Shown here in pieces: positions 27,389-36,686 of a stretch of 64,000 nucleotides of DNA (within the stretch, counting starts at the first letter, position 1; the number at the start of each line of letters is the position of its first letter). The stretch spans positions 62,001 to 126,000 of the forward strand of contig NZ_QXXA01000001.1 of NCBI RefSeq assembly GCF_009911265.1. The letters are read 5' to 3'. Position numbers and translations under genes: made by a program. The stretch comes from Senegalia massiliensis. Lineage in GTDB: Bacteria > Bacillota > Clostridia > Tissierellales > SIT17. The notes below the pieces were generated by a model. That model did no database searches. It was given only the letters and a program-made list of their open reading frames with translations, and was not told the origin of the DNA.

Positions 27389-28161
27389 AATTAAAAGTTT
27401 TAGTTGTAGATGATGAGCTTCCAGCAAGGGAAGAAATAAAATACTTATTAGAAAAATATGATGATATAGAAATAATCTATGAAGCAAATAATGGAATTAT
27501 AGCATTTGATTTAATACAAAAATTTGAACCAGATATTATATTTTTAGATATTAACATGCCAAAAATTTCTGGTATAGAATTAGCAGATAAAATTATAAAT
27601 ACGAATAATATTAAGACTCCTTTAATAGTTTTTATTACTGCATATGATGAATATGCAATTAAAGCATTTGAATTAAATGCAATAGACTATTTATTAAAAC
27701 CTATTGGAGAAAATAGGCTAGAAAAAACGCTAAAGAAAATAAAGAAAAATTTAAAATTAAATGATAAAAAAATGCAACAAAATATTGATACGATTGTAAA
27801 TCAATTACAAAATAAAAAACAATCAGATAGTATTAAATTAACATTATATAAAGATGGAGCTTTTTATCCTATATCAACTAAGAATATTATATTTTCTACT
27901 GTTGAGGATAAAAATACAGTTATTATAACAACAAAAGGTAAGTTTATATATCATGATTCACTTTCACATTTAGAAAGAAATATAAATAAGAATAATTTTT
28001 TTAGATCTCATAGATCTTTTGTTATAAATGTTGATTATATCGAAAAAATAGAACCTTGGTTCAATAATACTTATAATGTTAAGTTAAAAGGATATAATGA
28101 AAACATACCAGTTAGTAGAGGTCAAGTGAAACAATTTAAATCGATAATGAATCTCATTTAA
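27385..28161 (+). CDS. LytTR-family response regulator
   Basis: The 258 residues have a receiver domain (1-125) with E14/D10-type acidic residues (VVDDELPAREEI), phospho-acceptor Asp in DIIFLDINMPKISG, and K in YLLKPIGE. A C-terminal LytTR DNA-binding domain (about 155-258) shows TVEDKNTVIITTKG and FFRSHRSFVINVDYIEKIE. It is translated from ATG overlapping the kinase stop. The likely target is the downstream cstA-like gene. Confidence 0.94.
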   Translation: MKLKVLVVDDELPAREEIKYLLEKYDDIEIIYEANNGIIAFDLIQKFEPDIIFLDINMPKISGIELADKIINTNNIKTPLIVFITAYDEYAIKAFELNAIDYLLKPIGENRLEKTLKKIKKNLKLNDKKMQQNIDTIVNQLQNKKQSDSIKLTLYKDGAFYPISTKNIIFSTVEDKNTVIITTKGKFIYHDSLSHLERNINKNNFFRSHRSFVINVDYIEKIEPWFNNTYNVKLKGYNENIPVSRGQVKQFKSIMNLI

Positions 28162-28280
28162 ATTCACTTTAACTTCCTATATTGCAGTTCATATATTAAT
28201 TAATACATTTAAGCTAAAAATAGTTTAATATATTCATATTAATTATATAATGAATCTATAAATTTTATAGGAGGGATTAT

Positions 28281-29711
28281 ATGGTATCATTTTTAAGTTC
28301 AATAGTAATTTTAATTTTAGGATATTTTGCTTATGGAGTCTTTGTGGAAAAGGTTTTCGGAGCAGATGAGAATAGAAAAACACCTGCTATTACTATGGAA
28401 GATGGAGTAGACTTTATGCCTTTAAGCTGGCCTAGAATATTTCTTATTCAATTTCTAAATATAGCAGGATTAGGACCAATTTTTGGGGCTATTATGGGAG
28501 CTTTATTTGGTCCAGCAGCATTTATATGGATTGTTTTAGGTAGTATTTTTGCTGGAGGAGTTCATGACTATTTTTCAGGTATGCTATCTGTAAGACATGA
28601 AGGTAAAAGTATTTCAGAAATAGTAGGTATTTATCTTGGAGAAAATGCTAGAAAAATTATGAGAGTATTTTCAGTTGTGTTACTTGTATTAGTTGGTACT
28701 GTTTTTATGACAGGACCTGCACAACTATTAGCTAATTTAAAATTTGCTGGACTTGGTAGCTTGAATATTTGGTTAGCGATTATTATAGTATACTACTTTT
28801 TAGCTACTATATTGCCAGTAGATAAAATTATAGCTAAGGTATATCCTTTATTTGGAGCTGCTCTTCTTATAATGGCTATAGGAATTGGATCTATGTTATT
28901 TATAAAAGGATATAATATACCTGAAGTTACTCTAAATAATTTTCATCCTTCTGGATTATCATTATGGCCTATGCTTTTTGTAACAATAGCATGTGGAGCA
29001 ATAAGTGGATTTCATGCAACTCAATCACCAATGATGGCTAGATGTTTGCCAAATGAAAAATATGGAAGAAAAGTTTTTTATGGTTCTATGATAGCAGAAG
29101 GAATAATAGCCCTTATATGGGCAGCGGCTGCAATGACATTCTTTGATGGTGGTGTAGTTGGTTTAAATGATGCTTTAGTTAATGGAGGAGGAACTGCAGG
29201 TGTTGTAAATACAATATCTACTTCACTTTTAGGTAAAGTAGGAGGTATACTTGCTATGCTTGGAGTAATAGCAGCCCCTATTACATCAGGAGATACTGCT
29301 TTTAGAAGTGCAAGACTTGTAATAGCTGATGCAATAGATTATAAACAATCTAAAACAAAATCTAGGTTATTAGTAGCTATTCCTTTATTTATTGTAGGAT
29401 TTTTGCTTACAAGAATAGATTTCACTATAATTTGGAGATACTTTGCTTGGTCAAATCAAACACTTGCAATGATAGTGTTATGGGCTACAGCAGCTTATTT
29501 AATAGTGAGTGATAAGAATCATTGGATTGCTACAATTCCAGGAACTTTTATGACGGCAGTAAGTGTTACTTATATATTACAAGCTCCAGAAGGATTTAAA
29601 TTACCACAGACAATTTCATGTCCTGTAGGAATTATTGCAGCAATAATAGTCCTTGCTGGATTTTTATATAAATTCAAATGGTCAGTAAAAACTAGTATAA
29701 ATAGAATATAA
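28281..29711 (+). CDS. cstA: CstA-family pyruvate/peptide transporter
   Basis: The 476-residue membrane protein has CstA motifs: GPIFGAIMGALFGPAAFIWI, GGVHDYFSGMLSVRHEGKS, SGFHATQSPMMARCLPNEKYG, and IAAPITSGDTAFRSARL. About 14 transmembrane helices are visible. It belongs to the shorter CstA form common in Clostridia. E. coli members BtsT and CstA import pyruvate. The adjacent LytS/LytTR pair strengthens a BtsT-like role. A TATAAT lies at 28246-28251 upstream. Confidence 0.93.
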   Translation: MVSFLSSIVILILGYFAYGVFVEKVFGADENRKTPAITMEDGVDFMPLSWPRIFLIQFLNIAGLGPIFGAIMGALFGPAAFIWIVLGSIFAGGVHDYFSGMLSVRHEGKSISEIVGIYLGENARKIMRVFSVVLLVLVGTVFMTGPAQLLANLKFAGLGSLNIWLAIIIVYYFLATILPVDKIIAKVYPLFGAALLIMAIGIGSMLFIKGYNIPEVTLNNFHPSGLSLWPMLFVTIACGAISGFHATQSPMMARCLPNEKYGRKVFYGSMIAEGIIALIWAAAAMTFFDGGVVGLNDALVNGGGTAGVVNTISTSLLGKVGGILAMLGVIAAPITSGDTAFRSARLVIADAIDYKQSKTKSRLLVAIPLFIVGFLLTRIDFTIIWRYFAWSNQTLAMIVLWATAAYLIVSDKNHWIATIPGTFMTAVSVTYILQAPEGFKLPQTISCPVGIIAAIIVLAGFLYKFKWSVKTSINRI

Positions 29712-29749
29712 CAAAAAATAAATAGCTAAATAGCTATTTATTTTTTGTT
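29710..29749 (+). terminator. Intrinsic terminator
   Basis: Nineteen-base exact complementary arms around a 2-base loop (core AATAGCTA/TAGCTATT) end in TTTTTTG. Confidence 0.85.
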
Positions 29750-29810
29750 AATTGATAATTAGGGTAATTTAAGTTAAAATGGTAATATTCAAGAGAAAAA
29801 GGTGATTTAA

Positions 29811-30764
29811 ATGGATGAAAATAAATATTATAGAGTATACTCTCAATTTTTAAGAAATAAGTATGGAGAAAAAGTATATAAACTTCCTATAAATATAGAA
29901 ACAACTTGTCCTAATAGAGATGGCTGTGTTGGAACAGGCGGATGTATTTTTTGTGGAGAAGTTGGAACTGGATTTGAGTCATTATCTAATTCTATTTCTG
30001 TAAAACAACAATTAGAAAAGAATAAAGAATATATATCAAAAAGATATAAAGCTAAGAAATTTATAGCGTATTTTCAAAATTTCACCAATACCTATATGGA
30101 GTTTGAAAAGTTTAAGTATCTAGTAGAACAATCTGCTATAGAAGATGTAGTAGAAGTTTCAATATCTACAAGACCAGATTCTATATCAGATAAGTATTTA
30201 GAATTCTTAAAAGAATTTAGTGAAAGAAAAGGTATAAATATAACAATAGAATTAGGGCTTCAAACAGTAAATTATCATACTTTAAAGAAGATAAATAGAG
30301 GACACACCTTGGCAGAACTTATTGATAGTGTAATTAGAATAAAAAAATATGGTTTTAGAATATGTGTACATTTTATATTAAATCTTCCTTGGGATGATAA
30401 TGTTGATGTAATTGAAAATGCTAAAATTATATCATCACTTGAAATAGATCAAGTAAAAATACATTCGCTTTATATTGTTGAAAATACTGTATTAGGAGAT
30501 ATGTATAAACAAAATAAAATAAACATTATATCTAAAGATGAATATATAAATCGTGTAATATTATTTTTAAAATATTTAAAAGAGGATATTGTAGTAGAAA
30601 GATTAATAGGAAGAGCGCCAAAGGAAGATACTCTTTTTGTAAATTGGGGTACCAGCTGGTGGAAGATAAAAGAAGAAATATTACAAAAAATGATAGATAA
30701 TGAAATAACACAAGGAGAAAAATGTGATTATTTAAATGGGAAAGCTTTAAATAAATTTAGATAA
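29811..30764 (+). CDS. Radical SAM protein, TIGR01212/YtqA family
   Basis: The 317 residues match the TIGR01212 radical-SAM family: near residue 31 TCPNRDGCVGTGGCIFCGEV supplies the Fe-S cysteines, followed by AYFQNFTNTY, STRPDSISDKYLEFL, IELGLQTVNYHTLKKINRGH and CVHFILNLPWD. The family is widespread in Firmicutes; the precise reaction is not certain to me. It appears monocistronic. Confidence 0.9.
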   Translation: MDENKYYRVYSQFLRNKYGEKVYKLPINIETTCPNRDGCVGTGGCIFCGEVGTGFESLSNSISVKQQLEKNKEYISKRYKAKKFIAYFQNFTNTYMEFEKFKYLVEQSAIEDVVEVSISTRPDSISDKYLEFLKEFSERKGINITIELGLQTVNYHTLKKINRGHTLAELIDSVIRIKKYGFRICVHFILNLPWDDNVDVIENAKIISSLEIDQVKIHSLYIVENTVLGDMYKQNKINIISKDEYINRVILFLKYLKEDIVVERLIGRAPKEDTLFVNWGTSWWKIKEEILQKMIDNEITQGEKCDYLNGKALNKFR

Positions 30765-30780
30765 AGGGCAATTGCCCCTT
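30764..30780. terminator. Short palindromic terminator
   Basis: GGGCAATTGCCC right after the radical-SAM stop is followed by CCTTATCTATTTTTT. It may serve both that gene and the convergent DUF1540 gene. Confidence 0.6.
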
Positions 30781-30782
30781 AT

Positions 30783-30950
30783 CTATTTTTTTTCAAAAGT
30801 GCCACAATCAGTTTCTTGTACACTTTGAGCATTCATTGGTTTTATTTGTATTTTTTCAGCATTACAATAGTTACCTTCAGCATGATAATAACATGTGTTA
30901 ACACTACATTTTACTCCAGGAAGATGTGAATTTGTTTTTTCAACAGACAT
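30783..30950 (-). CDS. DUF1540 protein
   Basis: The 55-residue protein has the DUF1540 cysteine pattern VKCSVNTCYYHAEGNYCNA and a terminal TDCGTF, four cysteines that could bind a metal or form disulfides. AAAGGAGGTAAG precedes the ATG (30950-30948). The function is unknown. These proteins are frequent in spore-forming Clostridia. Confidence 0.88.
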   Translation of the reverse strand: MSVEKTNSHLPGVKCSVNTCYYHAEGNYCNAEKIQIKPMNAQSVQETDCGTFEKK

Positions 30951-31039
30951 AAACTTACCTCCTTTTATTTTGGAATAATTTTAGTATGTGTTAAAATATA
31001 AAATGTATTCTAAATAAAAAATATATGGGAGAGATTAAG

Positions 31040-31759
31040 TTGTCTAAAAAGGAAAGAATAGATAAAATCTTAGCTAATCTAGGATATGGTTCCAGAAAAG
31101 ATATAAAGAAAAACATTAAATCTGGAATGGTAAAGGTAAATAATGAAGTTATAAAAAATAATTCTATCAAAATAGACCCTTATAAAGAAAATATAAAATT
31201 TAAAAACAAAAAAATTAATTATAGAAAATTTATATATTTAATGTTAAATAAACCATCAGGTGTTATATCAGCTACAGAAGATAATCATAGTAAAACTGTA
31301 ATAGATTTAATAGATGATGAATATAAAGCTTTTAATCCATTTCCGGTGGGAAGGTTAGATAAAGATACAGAAGGTTTATTAATACTTACAAATGATGGTG
31401 ATCTTGCTCATAAATTATTATCTCCTAAAAAACATGTAGACAAGAAATACTATGTTAAGGTAGAAGGATATCTTGATGAAAATGATAAAACAGCTTTTAA
31501 AGAAGGATTAGATATTGGAGAAAAAAATATTACATTGCCTGCTGAACTAGACATAAAAAAATCTAATGAAATATCTGAATGCTATGTTATAATAAGAGAG
31601 GGTAAGTTTCATCAAATAAAAAGAATGTTTATTTCTTTAGGTAAAAAAGTTATATATTTGAAAAGGATATCAATGGGAAATGTGGAGTTAGATTCAAATT
31701 TAAAATTAGGCGAATATAGAGAATTAACTAGTAAAGAGATAGATATTTTAAATAGATAG
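31040..31759 (+). CDS. RsuA/RluB-type pseudouridine synthase
   Basis: A TTG at 31040, six bases after GGGAGAG, gives 239 residues; an ATG 15 bases upstream lies before that site and is less likely. An N-terminal S4 RNA-binding domain (about 5-60, RIDKILANLGYGSRKDIKKN) precedes the catalytic domain with LMLNKPSGVISA and the catalytic Asp in GRLDKDTEGLLILTNDG. It probably modifies 16S rRNA U516 (RsuA-like) since the C-terminal REGKFHQIKRM is present. Confidence 0.92.
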   Translation: MSKKERIDKILANLGYGSRKDIKKNIKSGMVKVNNEVIKNNSIKIDPYKENIKFKNKKINYRKFIYLMLNKPSGVISATEDNHSKTVIDLIDDEYKAFNPFPVGRLDKDTEGLLILTNDGDLAHKLLSPKKHVDKKYYVKVEGYLDENDKTAFKEGLDIGEKNITLPAELDIKKSNEISECYVIIREGKFHQIKRMFISLGKKVIYLKRISMGNVELDSNLKLGEYRELTSKEIDILNR

Positions 31760-31768
31760 GGTGTAAAA

Positions 31769-32320
31769 ATGATTTGTGATAAACAAGAAAGTAAATTTGA
31801 GAAATTTTTTAAACATAGAGATTCTTTAATAATGCAGTTTAAAATAGGAGATATTTCTAAAAGGGAATATATAATGGCCAATGTGAATTTTATAGAAAAA
31901 TTAAATATAAAACCATTTAAAAAAATTGATAGTTTTGAAAAAGGAATGTATAATTATCAATATTATAATATGTTGGCAAAATATTACTATATGGAAGCAA
32001 AAAATTTAAAAGATAAAGGTGAACCATTAAAATATTATCAATCTTTTTTAGATGAAGGTTATTTTTATTATGGTGAAAAAGATAAATCAACTTTAAAGTT
32101 ACTTAAATTTTTAAAATTTGAAAATATGGAAGCATATTATATAAAAGTTAATTCAGATAGTCTTCAAGGAAGATTATATGAAATTCATTTAAAAAATTAT
32201 AATAAAGCTATACTTCACTCTAAAAGTTTTAAAATATTAGATATATTAAAAAAGGAAAAAGTATTTATAGCTAATAGTAGGAAATCATTAATAGATGAAT
32301 ATGTAAATGTAAAATATTAA
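31769..32320 (+). CDS. Hypothetical protein
   Basis: The 183-residue product starts 10 bases after the pseudouridine synthase and is probably in its operon. It is soluble, rich in Lys, Tyr and Glu, with predicted helices and a tyrosine-rich middle (YYMEAKNLKDKGEPLKYYQS). An opening EKFFKHRDSLIMQFKIGDISKREYI resembles helix-turn segments but is not a motif I can name. I do not recognise the family and see no catalytic signature. Confidence 0.7.
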   Translation: MICDKQESKFEKFFKHRDSLIMQFKIGDISKREYIMANVNFIEKLNIKPFKKIDSFEKGMYNYQYYNMLAKYYYMEAKNLKDKGEPLKYYQSFLDEGYFYYGEKDKSTLKLLKFLKFENMEAYYIKVNSDSLQGRLYEIHLKNYNKAILHSKSFKILDILKKEKVFIANSRKSLIDEYVNVKY

Positions 32321-32343
32321 GAAGGTGGCTTAGCCACCTTCTT
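32319..32343. terminator. Bidirectional terminator
   Basis: AAGAAGGTGGC and GCCACCTTCTT flank TTA between two convergent genes; arms are exact and GC-rich for this genome. Confidence 0.8.
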
Positions 32344-32848
32344 AAATTTGATTTGCAAGAGTTTTAATTATAGTATCTATATTATCATTTTGCTTTAATA
32401 CAAAAGTTCCAGGTCTTAATTTAGTTTCTAGGCCAAGATCTGATAAACGAAGTAAAAACTCTTCTTTATCATCAATTATATTGTTATCTAATAATGTATC
32501 AGCAATACTTTCTGATGATGATCCAGTTTCTATATTGATTTCTACATCATTAGAAGATACTTCTTCTTCATCTGTTGAGTCCTCTTCACTTTCATCTTTT
32601 TGGTTTTCTTCATTTTCATCACTATTGTTTTTCTCATCTTCTTTTTCATCATTAGGATTACTTTCTTCTTTAGGTTCTTCTATATTGGTATCATTTTCAT
32701 TACTAGGGTTATCTACTTCAGTATCTGTAAATAATATATCTAATCTCCAAAAAATAATAGCTCCTATTAATATTATAACTAAAATAACTGTTATAAAATC
32801 TATGTAGTCATATATAAAGTCTTTTAGTTTTTCAAAAAAGTTTTTCAT
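32342..32848 (-). CDS. Membrane-anchored protein with MltG/YceG-like domain fragment
   Basis: The 168 residues have one transmembrane helix (about 15-38), an extremely acidic linker (about 40-100, mostly Glu, Asp, Ser and Asn), and a 65-residue C-terminal domain (VEINIETGSSSESIADTLL, IIDDKEEFLLRLSDLGLETK, LRPGTFVLKQ) that resembles the LysM-like N-terminal subdomain of endolytic transglycosylase MltG. The catalytic MltG domain is absent, so enzyme activity is not expected. A cell-wall binding or regulatory role is inferred. Confidence 0.75.
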   Translation of the reverse strand: MKNFFEKLKDFIYDYIDFITVILVIILIGAIIFWRLDILFTDTEVDNPSNENDTNIEEPKEESNPNDEKEDEKNNSDENEENQKDESEEDSTDEEEVSSNDVEINIETGSSSESIADTLLDNNIIDDKEEFLLRLSDLGLETKLRPGTFVLKQNDNIDTIIKTLANQI

Positions 32849-33016
32849 GATGTTCTCCTTTCTAACTTATAGGTTTAAATATTTAAAATACATATATAAT
32901 CATATCATAATTAAGCTATAATAATCAATTCTAGTTAATATGCAAAATATTCCTTGTATTAATGAGTAAATTAGTATTATTATAGTTATATACTATATAA
33001 TAAGGGTTGGTATAAT

Positions 33017-33967
33017 ATGATAAAAATAAAAATTTCAGAAAATGAATCTGGACAAAGAATAGATAGGTTTTTAATTAAATATATGGATAAAGCACCAAAG
33101 GGATTTATTCAAAAAATGATAAGAAAAAAAAGAATTAAGCTAAATTCTAAAAGAGCATATCCGGATGATATTATAAATATAAATGATGAACTAAAATTAT
33201 ACATGTCTATGGAAACAATTAATAAATTTAGAAGTGATTATGAAGAAATAAAATCAAACATAAAATTAAATGTAATATATGAAGATGACAATATAATATT
33301 AATATATAAAAAGAAAGGTGACATTTCTCATTCACATTTAGATGATAAAGAAAGTATATCAAATGCATTAATTAAATATCTTATTGATAAAAAAGAATAT
33401 AATCCTGAACTAGAAAAAACTTTCACTCCGGCAATATCAAATAGATTAGATAGAAATACATCAGGAATAATAATTGGAACTAAAAATTATAATGCACTTA
33501 AAAATATTAATAAAGCTATTAGAAATAGAAATATTGATAAATATTATAAAGCTTTAGTGTATGGTAAGGTAGAAAAAGAAATGTTATTAGAAAATTATAT
33601 TATAAAGAATAGTAGAAATAATATGGTTGAAATAACTGATAAAAATGCTTCTAATGCTAAAAGGATTGAAACTAGAATAAAACCATTAGTGTTTAATGAT
33701 GAATATACTCTATTAGAAGTTGAATTAATTACAGGAAGAACTCATCAAATACGAGCACATTTAAATTTTATTAATCATCCTATAGTAGGAGATAAAAAAT
33801 ATACAAATAAAAATATAAATAAAAATATAAAATTAAATTCACAATTTTTAGTATCATATAAAATTAAATTTAATAATTTAGATAGTGGGTTAGAATATTT
33901 AAATGGTAAATCTTTTGAGATACCATTAGAATATAAATATGATGAGATACTAAAAAACATTTTTTAG
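33017..33967 (+). CDS. RluA-family pseudouridine synthase
   Basis: The 316 residues have an N-terminal S4-like domain (QRIDRFLIKYM, RKKRIKLNSKRAYPDD) and the RluA catalytic domain with the active Asp in ISNRLDRNTSGIIIGTKN and TGRTHQIRAHL near residue 240. It isomerises uridines in 23S rRNA (RluC/RluD-like, site uncertain). The ribosome-binding site is weak (AGGGTTGG). There is little operon context. Confidence 0.92.
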   Translation: MIKIKISENESGQRIDRFLIKYMDKAPKGFIQKMIRKKRIKLNSKRAYPDDIININDELKLYMSMETINKFRSDYEEIKSNIKLNVIYEDDNIILIYKKKGDISHSHLDDKESISNALIKYLIDKKEYNPELEKTFTPAISNRLDRNTSGIIIGTKNYNALKNINKAIRNRNIDKYYKALVYGKVEKEMLLENYIIKNSRNNMVEITDKNASNAKRIETRIKPLVFNDEYTLLEVELITGRTHQIRAHLNFINHPIVGDKKYTNKNINKNIKLNSQFLVSYKIKFNNLDSGLEYLNGKSFEIPLEYKYDEILKNIF

Positions 33968-34032
33968 TGAAATTATTATTTTAAAAATATATTAGTATAT
34001 ATGTTAATTAATATAATTAAAGGAGTGATTAA

Positions 34033-35694
34033 ATGGCTATAAATATTAGTATAGATGGAAATCAAAGCTTGAAATTTGAAAAAGGAATCTCAATAAAAGA
34101 TGTTATTAAACAAGTTAATTATAAAATCCATAAAAATTATTTAAGCGTTCGTGTTAATAATGAAATTATGCACTTAGACTATAAACTGAATAAAGATACT
34201 GAAATTGAATTATTAGATATAAAGGATAAGGATGGCTTTAGAGTATATGTTAGAACTTTAACATTTGTATTTATAAAAGCTATAAAAGATATATTTAAAG
34301 ATGCAAAGACAAGTGTAGAACATTCTCTAAGTAAAGGCTTATATATAGAAATACATAAAAAGGTAAGTATAACTCCAGAAGATTTAAATTTGATAAAGAA
34401 TCAAATGAATAAAATCATAAAAAGTGATTTACCAATAGAAAGATTAGTTATGAAAACAAGTGAAGCAAACAAAATATTTAAAGAACAGGGAATGAAAGAT
34501 AAATTACAGCTTGCAAAGTATAGAGAAAAAGACAATATTCATGTTTATAAATTAGATGGATATTATGATAAATTTTATGGTTATTTAGCTCCATCCACTG
34601 GTTATATAAAATCATTTGATTTAAAATACTATCATCCTGGGATAGTTTTACAGTACCCTAGAAAAGAATTTAATTATCAAATACCTGAATTTGAAGAACA
34701 AAATAAATTAGCTCAAATATTTAAAGAGTCAGAAAAGTGGGTAAAGATTTTAGAACTTGAAAATGTAGCTTCTTTAAATGAAAAAATTATGAATAAAGAA
34801 ATTCCTGAGATAGTAAGAATATCTGAAGCATTTCATGAAAAAAAGATTGCAAATATAGCAGATAAAATATGTGATGATAAAAAGATAAAAATAATACTTA
34901 TTGCTGGCCCTTCCTCTTCGGGGAAAACTACATTTGCTCAAAAGTTATACACGCAATTAAGAATTAATGGGAAAAGACCAATATCACTTTCTATTGATGA
35001 TTATTTTGTTAATAGAGAAGATACTCCATTAGATGAAGAAGGAAATTATGATTTTGAGTCTATAGAAGCAGTTGATATAAAAAAATTTAATAATGATCTA
35101 ATAAATTTATTAGATGGGAAAAAAGTTGATATACCCAAATTTGACTTTATAGAAGGTAAGCGTGAAATAAAGATAAAAGATTTTAGTATAGAAAAGGACC
35201 AACTAATAATTATAGAAGGTATACATGGATTAAATGAAAAGCTTACAAATAAGATTCCACATATGTATAAGTATAAAATATATATAAGCGCATTAACTCA
35301 ATTAAATATTGATAATCATAATAGAATTCATACTACTGATAATAGACTCATTAGAAGAATAGTAAGAGATAGTATGTATAGAGGAAGAACTGCTGAAGGG
35401 ACCTTAGAGTTATGGAAATCAGTAAGAAGAGGAGAAGAAAGAAATATATTTCCATACCAAGAAGAGGCTGATATAATGTTTAATTCTGCACTTGTTTATG
35501 AACTTGCAATATTAAGGAAATATGCAGAACCACTTCTACAAAAAATTGATAGATCAAGTATATATTTTGCAGAAGCAAAAAGGTTATTAAAATTTTTAAT
35601 GTACTTTAAAATTATAAGGAATGATGATATAATTCCTTCTACATCAATATTAAAAGAGTTCATAGGTGGAAGTGCTTATAGGGAGGAAGAATAG
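34033..35694 (+). CDS. Nucleoside kinase with TGS and ThrRS-like N-terminal domains
   Basis: The 553 residues have a TGS-like domain (about 1-65), a threonyl-tRNA-synthetase second-domain-like part (about 70-250), and a uridine-kinase P-loop domain (about 285-480) with LIAGPSSSGKTTFAQKL, SIDDYFVNREDTPLDEEG, and IIEGIHGLNE. This three-part architecture is a conserved Firmicutes nucleoside kinase family. The likely role is uridine/cytidine phosphorylation, and the nucleoside ABC importer at the window end makes pyrimidine salvage plausible. Glutaminase follows 9 bases later. Confidence 0.92.
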   Translation: MAINISIDGNQSLKFEKGISIKDVIKQVNYKIHKNYLSVRVNNEIMHLDYKLNKDTEIELLDIKDKDGFRVYVRTLTFVFIKAIKDIFKDAKTSVEHSLSKGLYIEIHKKVSITPEDLNLIKNQMNKIIKSDLPIERLVMKTSEANKIFKEQGMKDKLQLAKYREKDNIHVYKLDGYYDKFYGYLAPSTGYIKSFDLKYYHPGIVLQYPRKEFNYQIPEFEEQNKLAQIFKESEKWVKILELENVASLNEKIMNKEIPEIVRISEAFHEKKIANIADKICDDKKIKIILIAGPSSSGKTTFAQKLYTQLRINGKRPISLSIDDYFVNREDTPLDEEGNYDFESIEAVDIKKFNNDLINLLDGKKVDIPKFDFIEGKREIKIKDFSIEKDQLIIIEGIHGLNEKLTNKIPHMYKYKIYISALTQLNIDNHNRIHTTDNRLIRRIVRDSMYRGRTAEGTLELWKSVRRGEERNIFPYQEEADIMFNSALVYELAILRKYAEPLLQKIDRSSIYFAEAKRLLKFLMYFKIIRNDDIIPSTSILKEFIGGSAYREEE

Positions 35695-35703
35695 GAAGGT
35701 ATT

Positions 35704-36621
35704 ATGGAGAATAAATTAAATAACATAATAAATAAAAGCAGATATATAACTAAAGAAGGTGAGGTTGCTACTTATATACCATCACTTGGAAAAGCAAATT
35801 CTACAGATTTAGGAATTTGTATAGCAGATATGGAAGGTAATATTTATAAATCAGGCAATTATAATAAAAAATTTACCATACAGAGTATTTCAAAAACTAT
35901 TTCATTAATGTTGGCTTTAATGGATAATGGAAAAGAAGTTGTATTTGATAAAGTAGGGATGGAACCTACTGGAGATGCATTTAATTCTATTATAAAACTT
36001 GAAACTATAATGCCATCCAGACCCTTAAACCCTATGATAAATGCTGGGGCAATAGTTGTATCTTCTTTATTAAAAGGCAAAGACAAAGATGAAAAGTTTT
36101 CTAGATTACTAAATTTTATGAGAAAAATATCAGGAAATGACAAATTAGATATAGATGAAGATGTATATCTCTCTGAAAAAAGTACTGGAGATAGAAATAG
36201 AGCAATGGCTTATTTTATGAAAGATGTTGGGATAATAGAAGGAGATATTGAAGATATATTAGAGGTATACTTTAAACAATGTTCTATAAAAGTTGATTGT
36301 ATAGACTTAGCAAAAATCGGACTATTTTTAGCAAATAAAGGAATCATTCCAGGAACTGGAGAACAAATTGTATCAGAACATATAACTAGAATTGTTAAAA
36401 CTTTTATGGTAACTTGCGGAATGTATAATGGATCAGGAGAGTTTGCTATTCGTGTAGGTATTCCTGCAAAGAGTGGCGTAGGTGGAGGAATTATGGCAGC
36501 TGTTCCACATCGTATGGGTATAGGAACATATGGACCTTCTTTAGATGATAAAGGTAATTCTATTGGTGGGTACAAGCTATTATATGAATTATCAAGAGAG
36601 CTTAATTTAAGTATTTTTTAA
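35704..36621 (+). CDS. glsA: Glutaminase GlsA
   Basis: The 305 residues match serine-dependent glutaminase: the catalytic S-x-x-K in FTIQSISKTISLML near residue 62, RPLNPMINAGAIV, YFKQCSIKVDCIDLAKIGLFLANKG and the C-terminal GVGGGIMAAVPHRMGIG. It converts glutamine to glutamate and ammonia in the cytosol. With a GlnKL/GlnT-like uptake system at 15-19 kb it suggests glutamine use as a substrate. Closely linked to the nucleoside kinase. Confidence 0.96.
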   Translation: MENKLNNIINKSRYITKEGEVATYIPSLGKANSTDLGICIADMEGNIYKSGNYNKKFTIQSISKTISLMLALMDNGKEVVFDKVGMEPTGDAFNSIIKLETIMPSRPLNPMINAGAIVVSSLLKGKDKDEKFSRLLNFMRKISGNDKLDIDEDVYLSEKSTGDRNRAMAYFMKDVGIIEGDIEDILEVYFKQCSIKVDCIDLAKIGLFLANKGIIPGTGEQIVSEHITRIVKTFMVTCGMYNGSGEFAIRVGIPAKSGVGGGIMAAVPHRMGIGTYGPSLDDKGNSIGGYKLLYELSRELNLSIF

Positions 36622-36686
36622 ATAATTATGTCAAAGTGCTATGGTCTTAAGTATTATATAATAAAAGATTATAGTATGGTGATGTT

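Noticed and set aside
28162-28280. LytTR double-repeat operator upstream of cstA
   Set aside because: Two AGTT-containing half-sites (28186 and 28222) are 36 bases apart instead of about 21, and one matches poorly.
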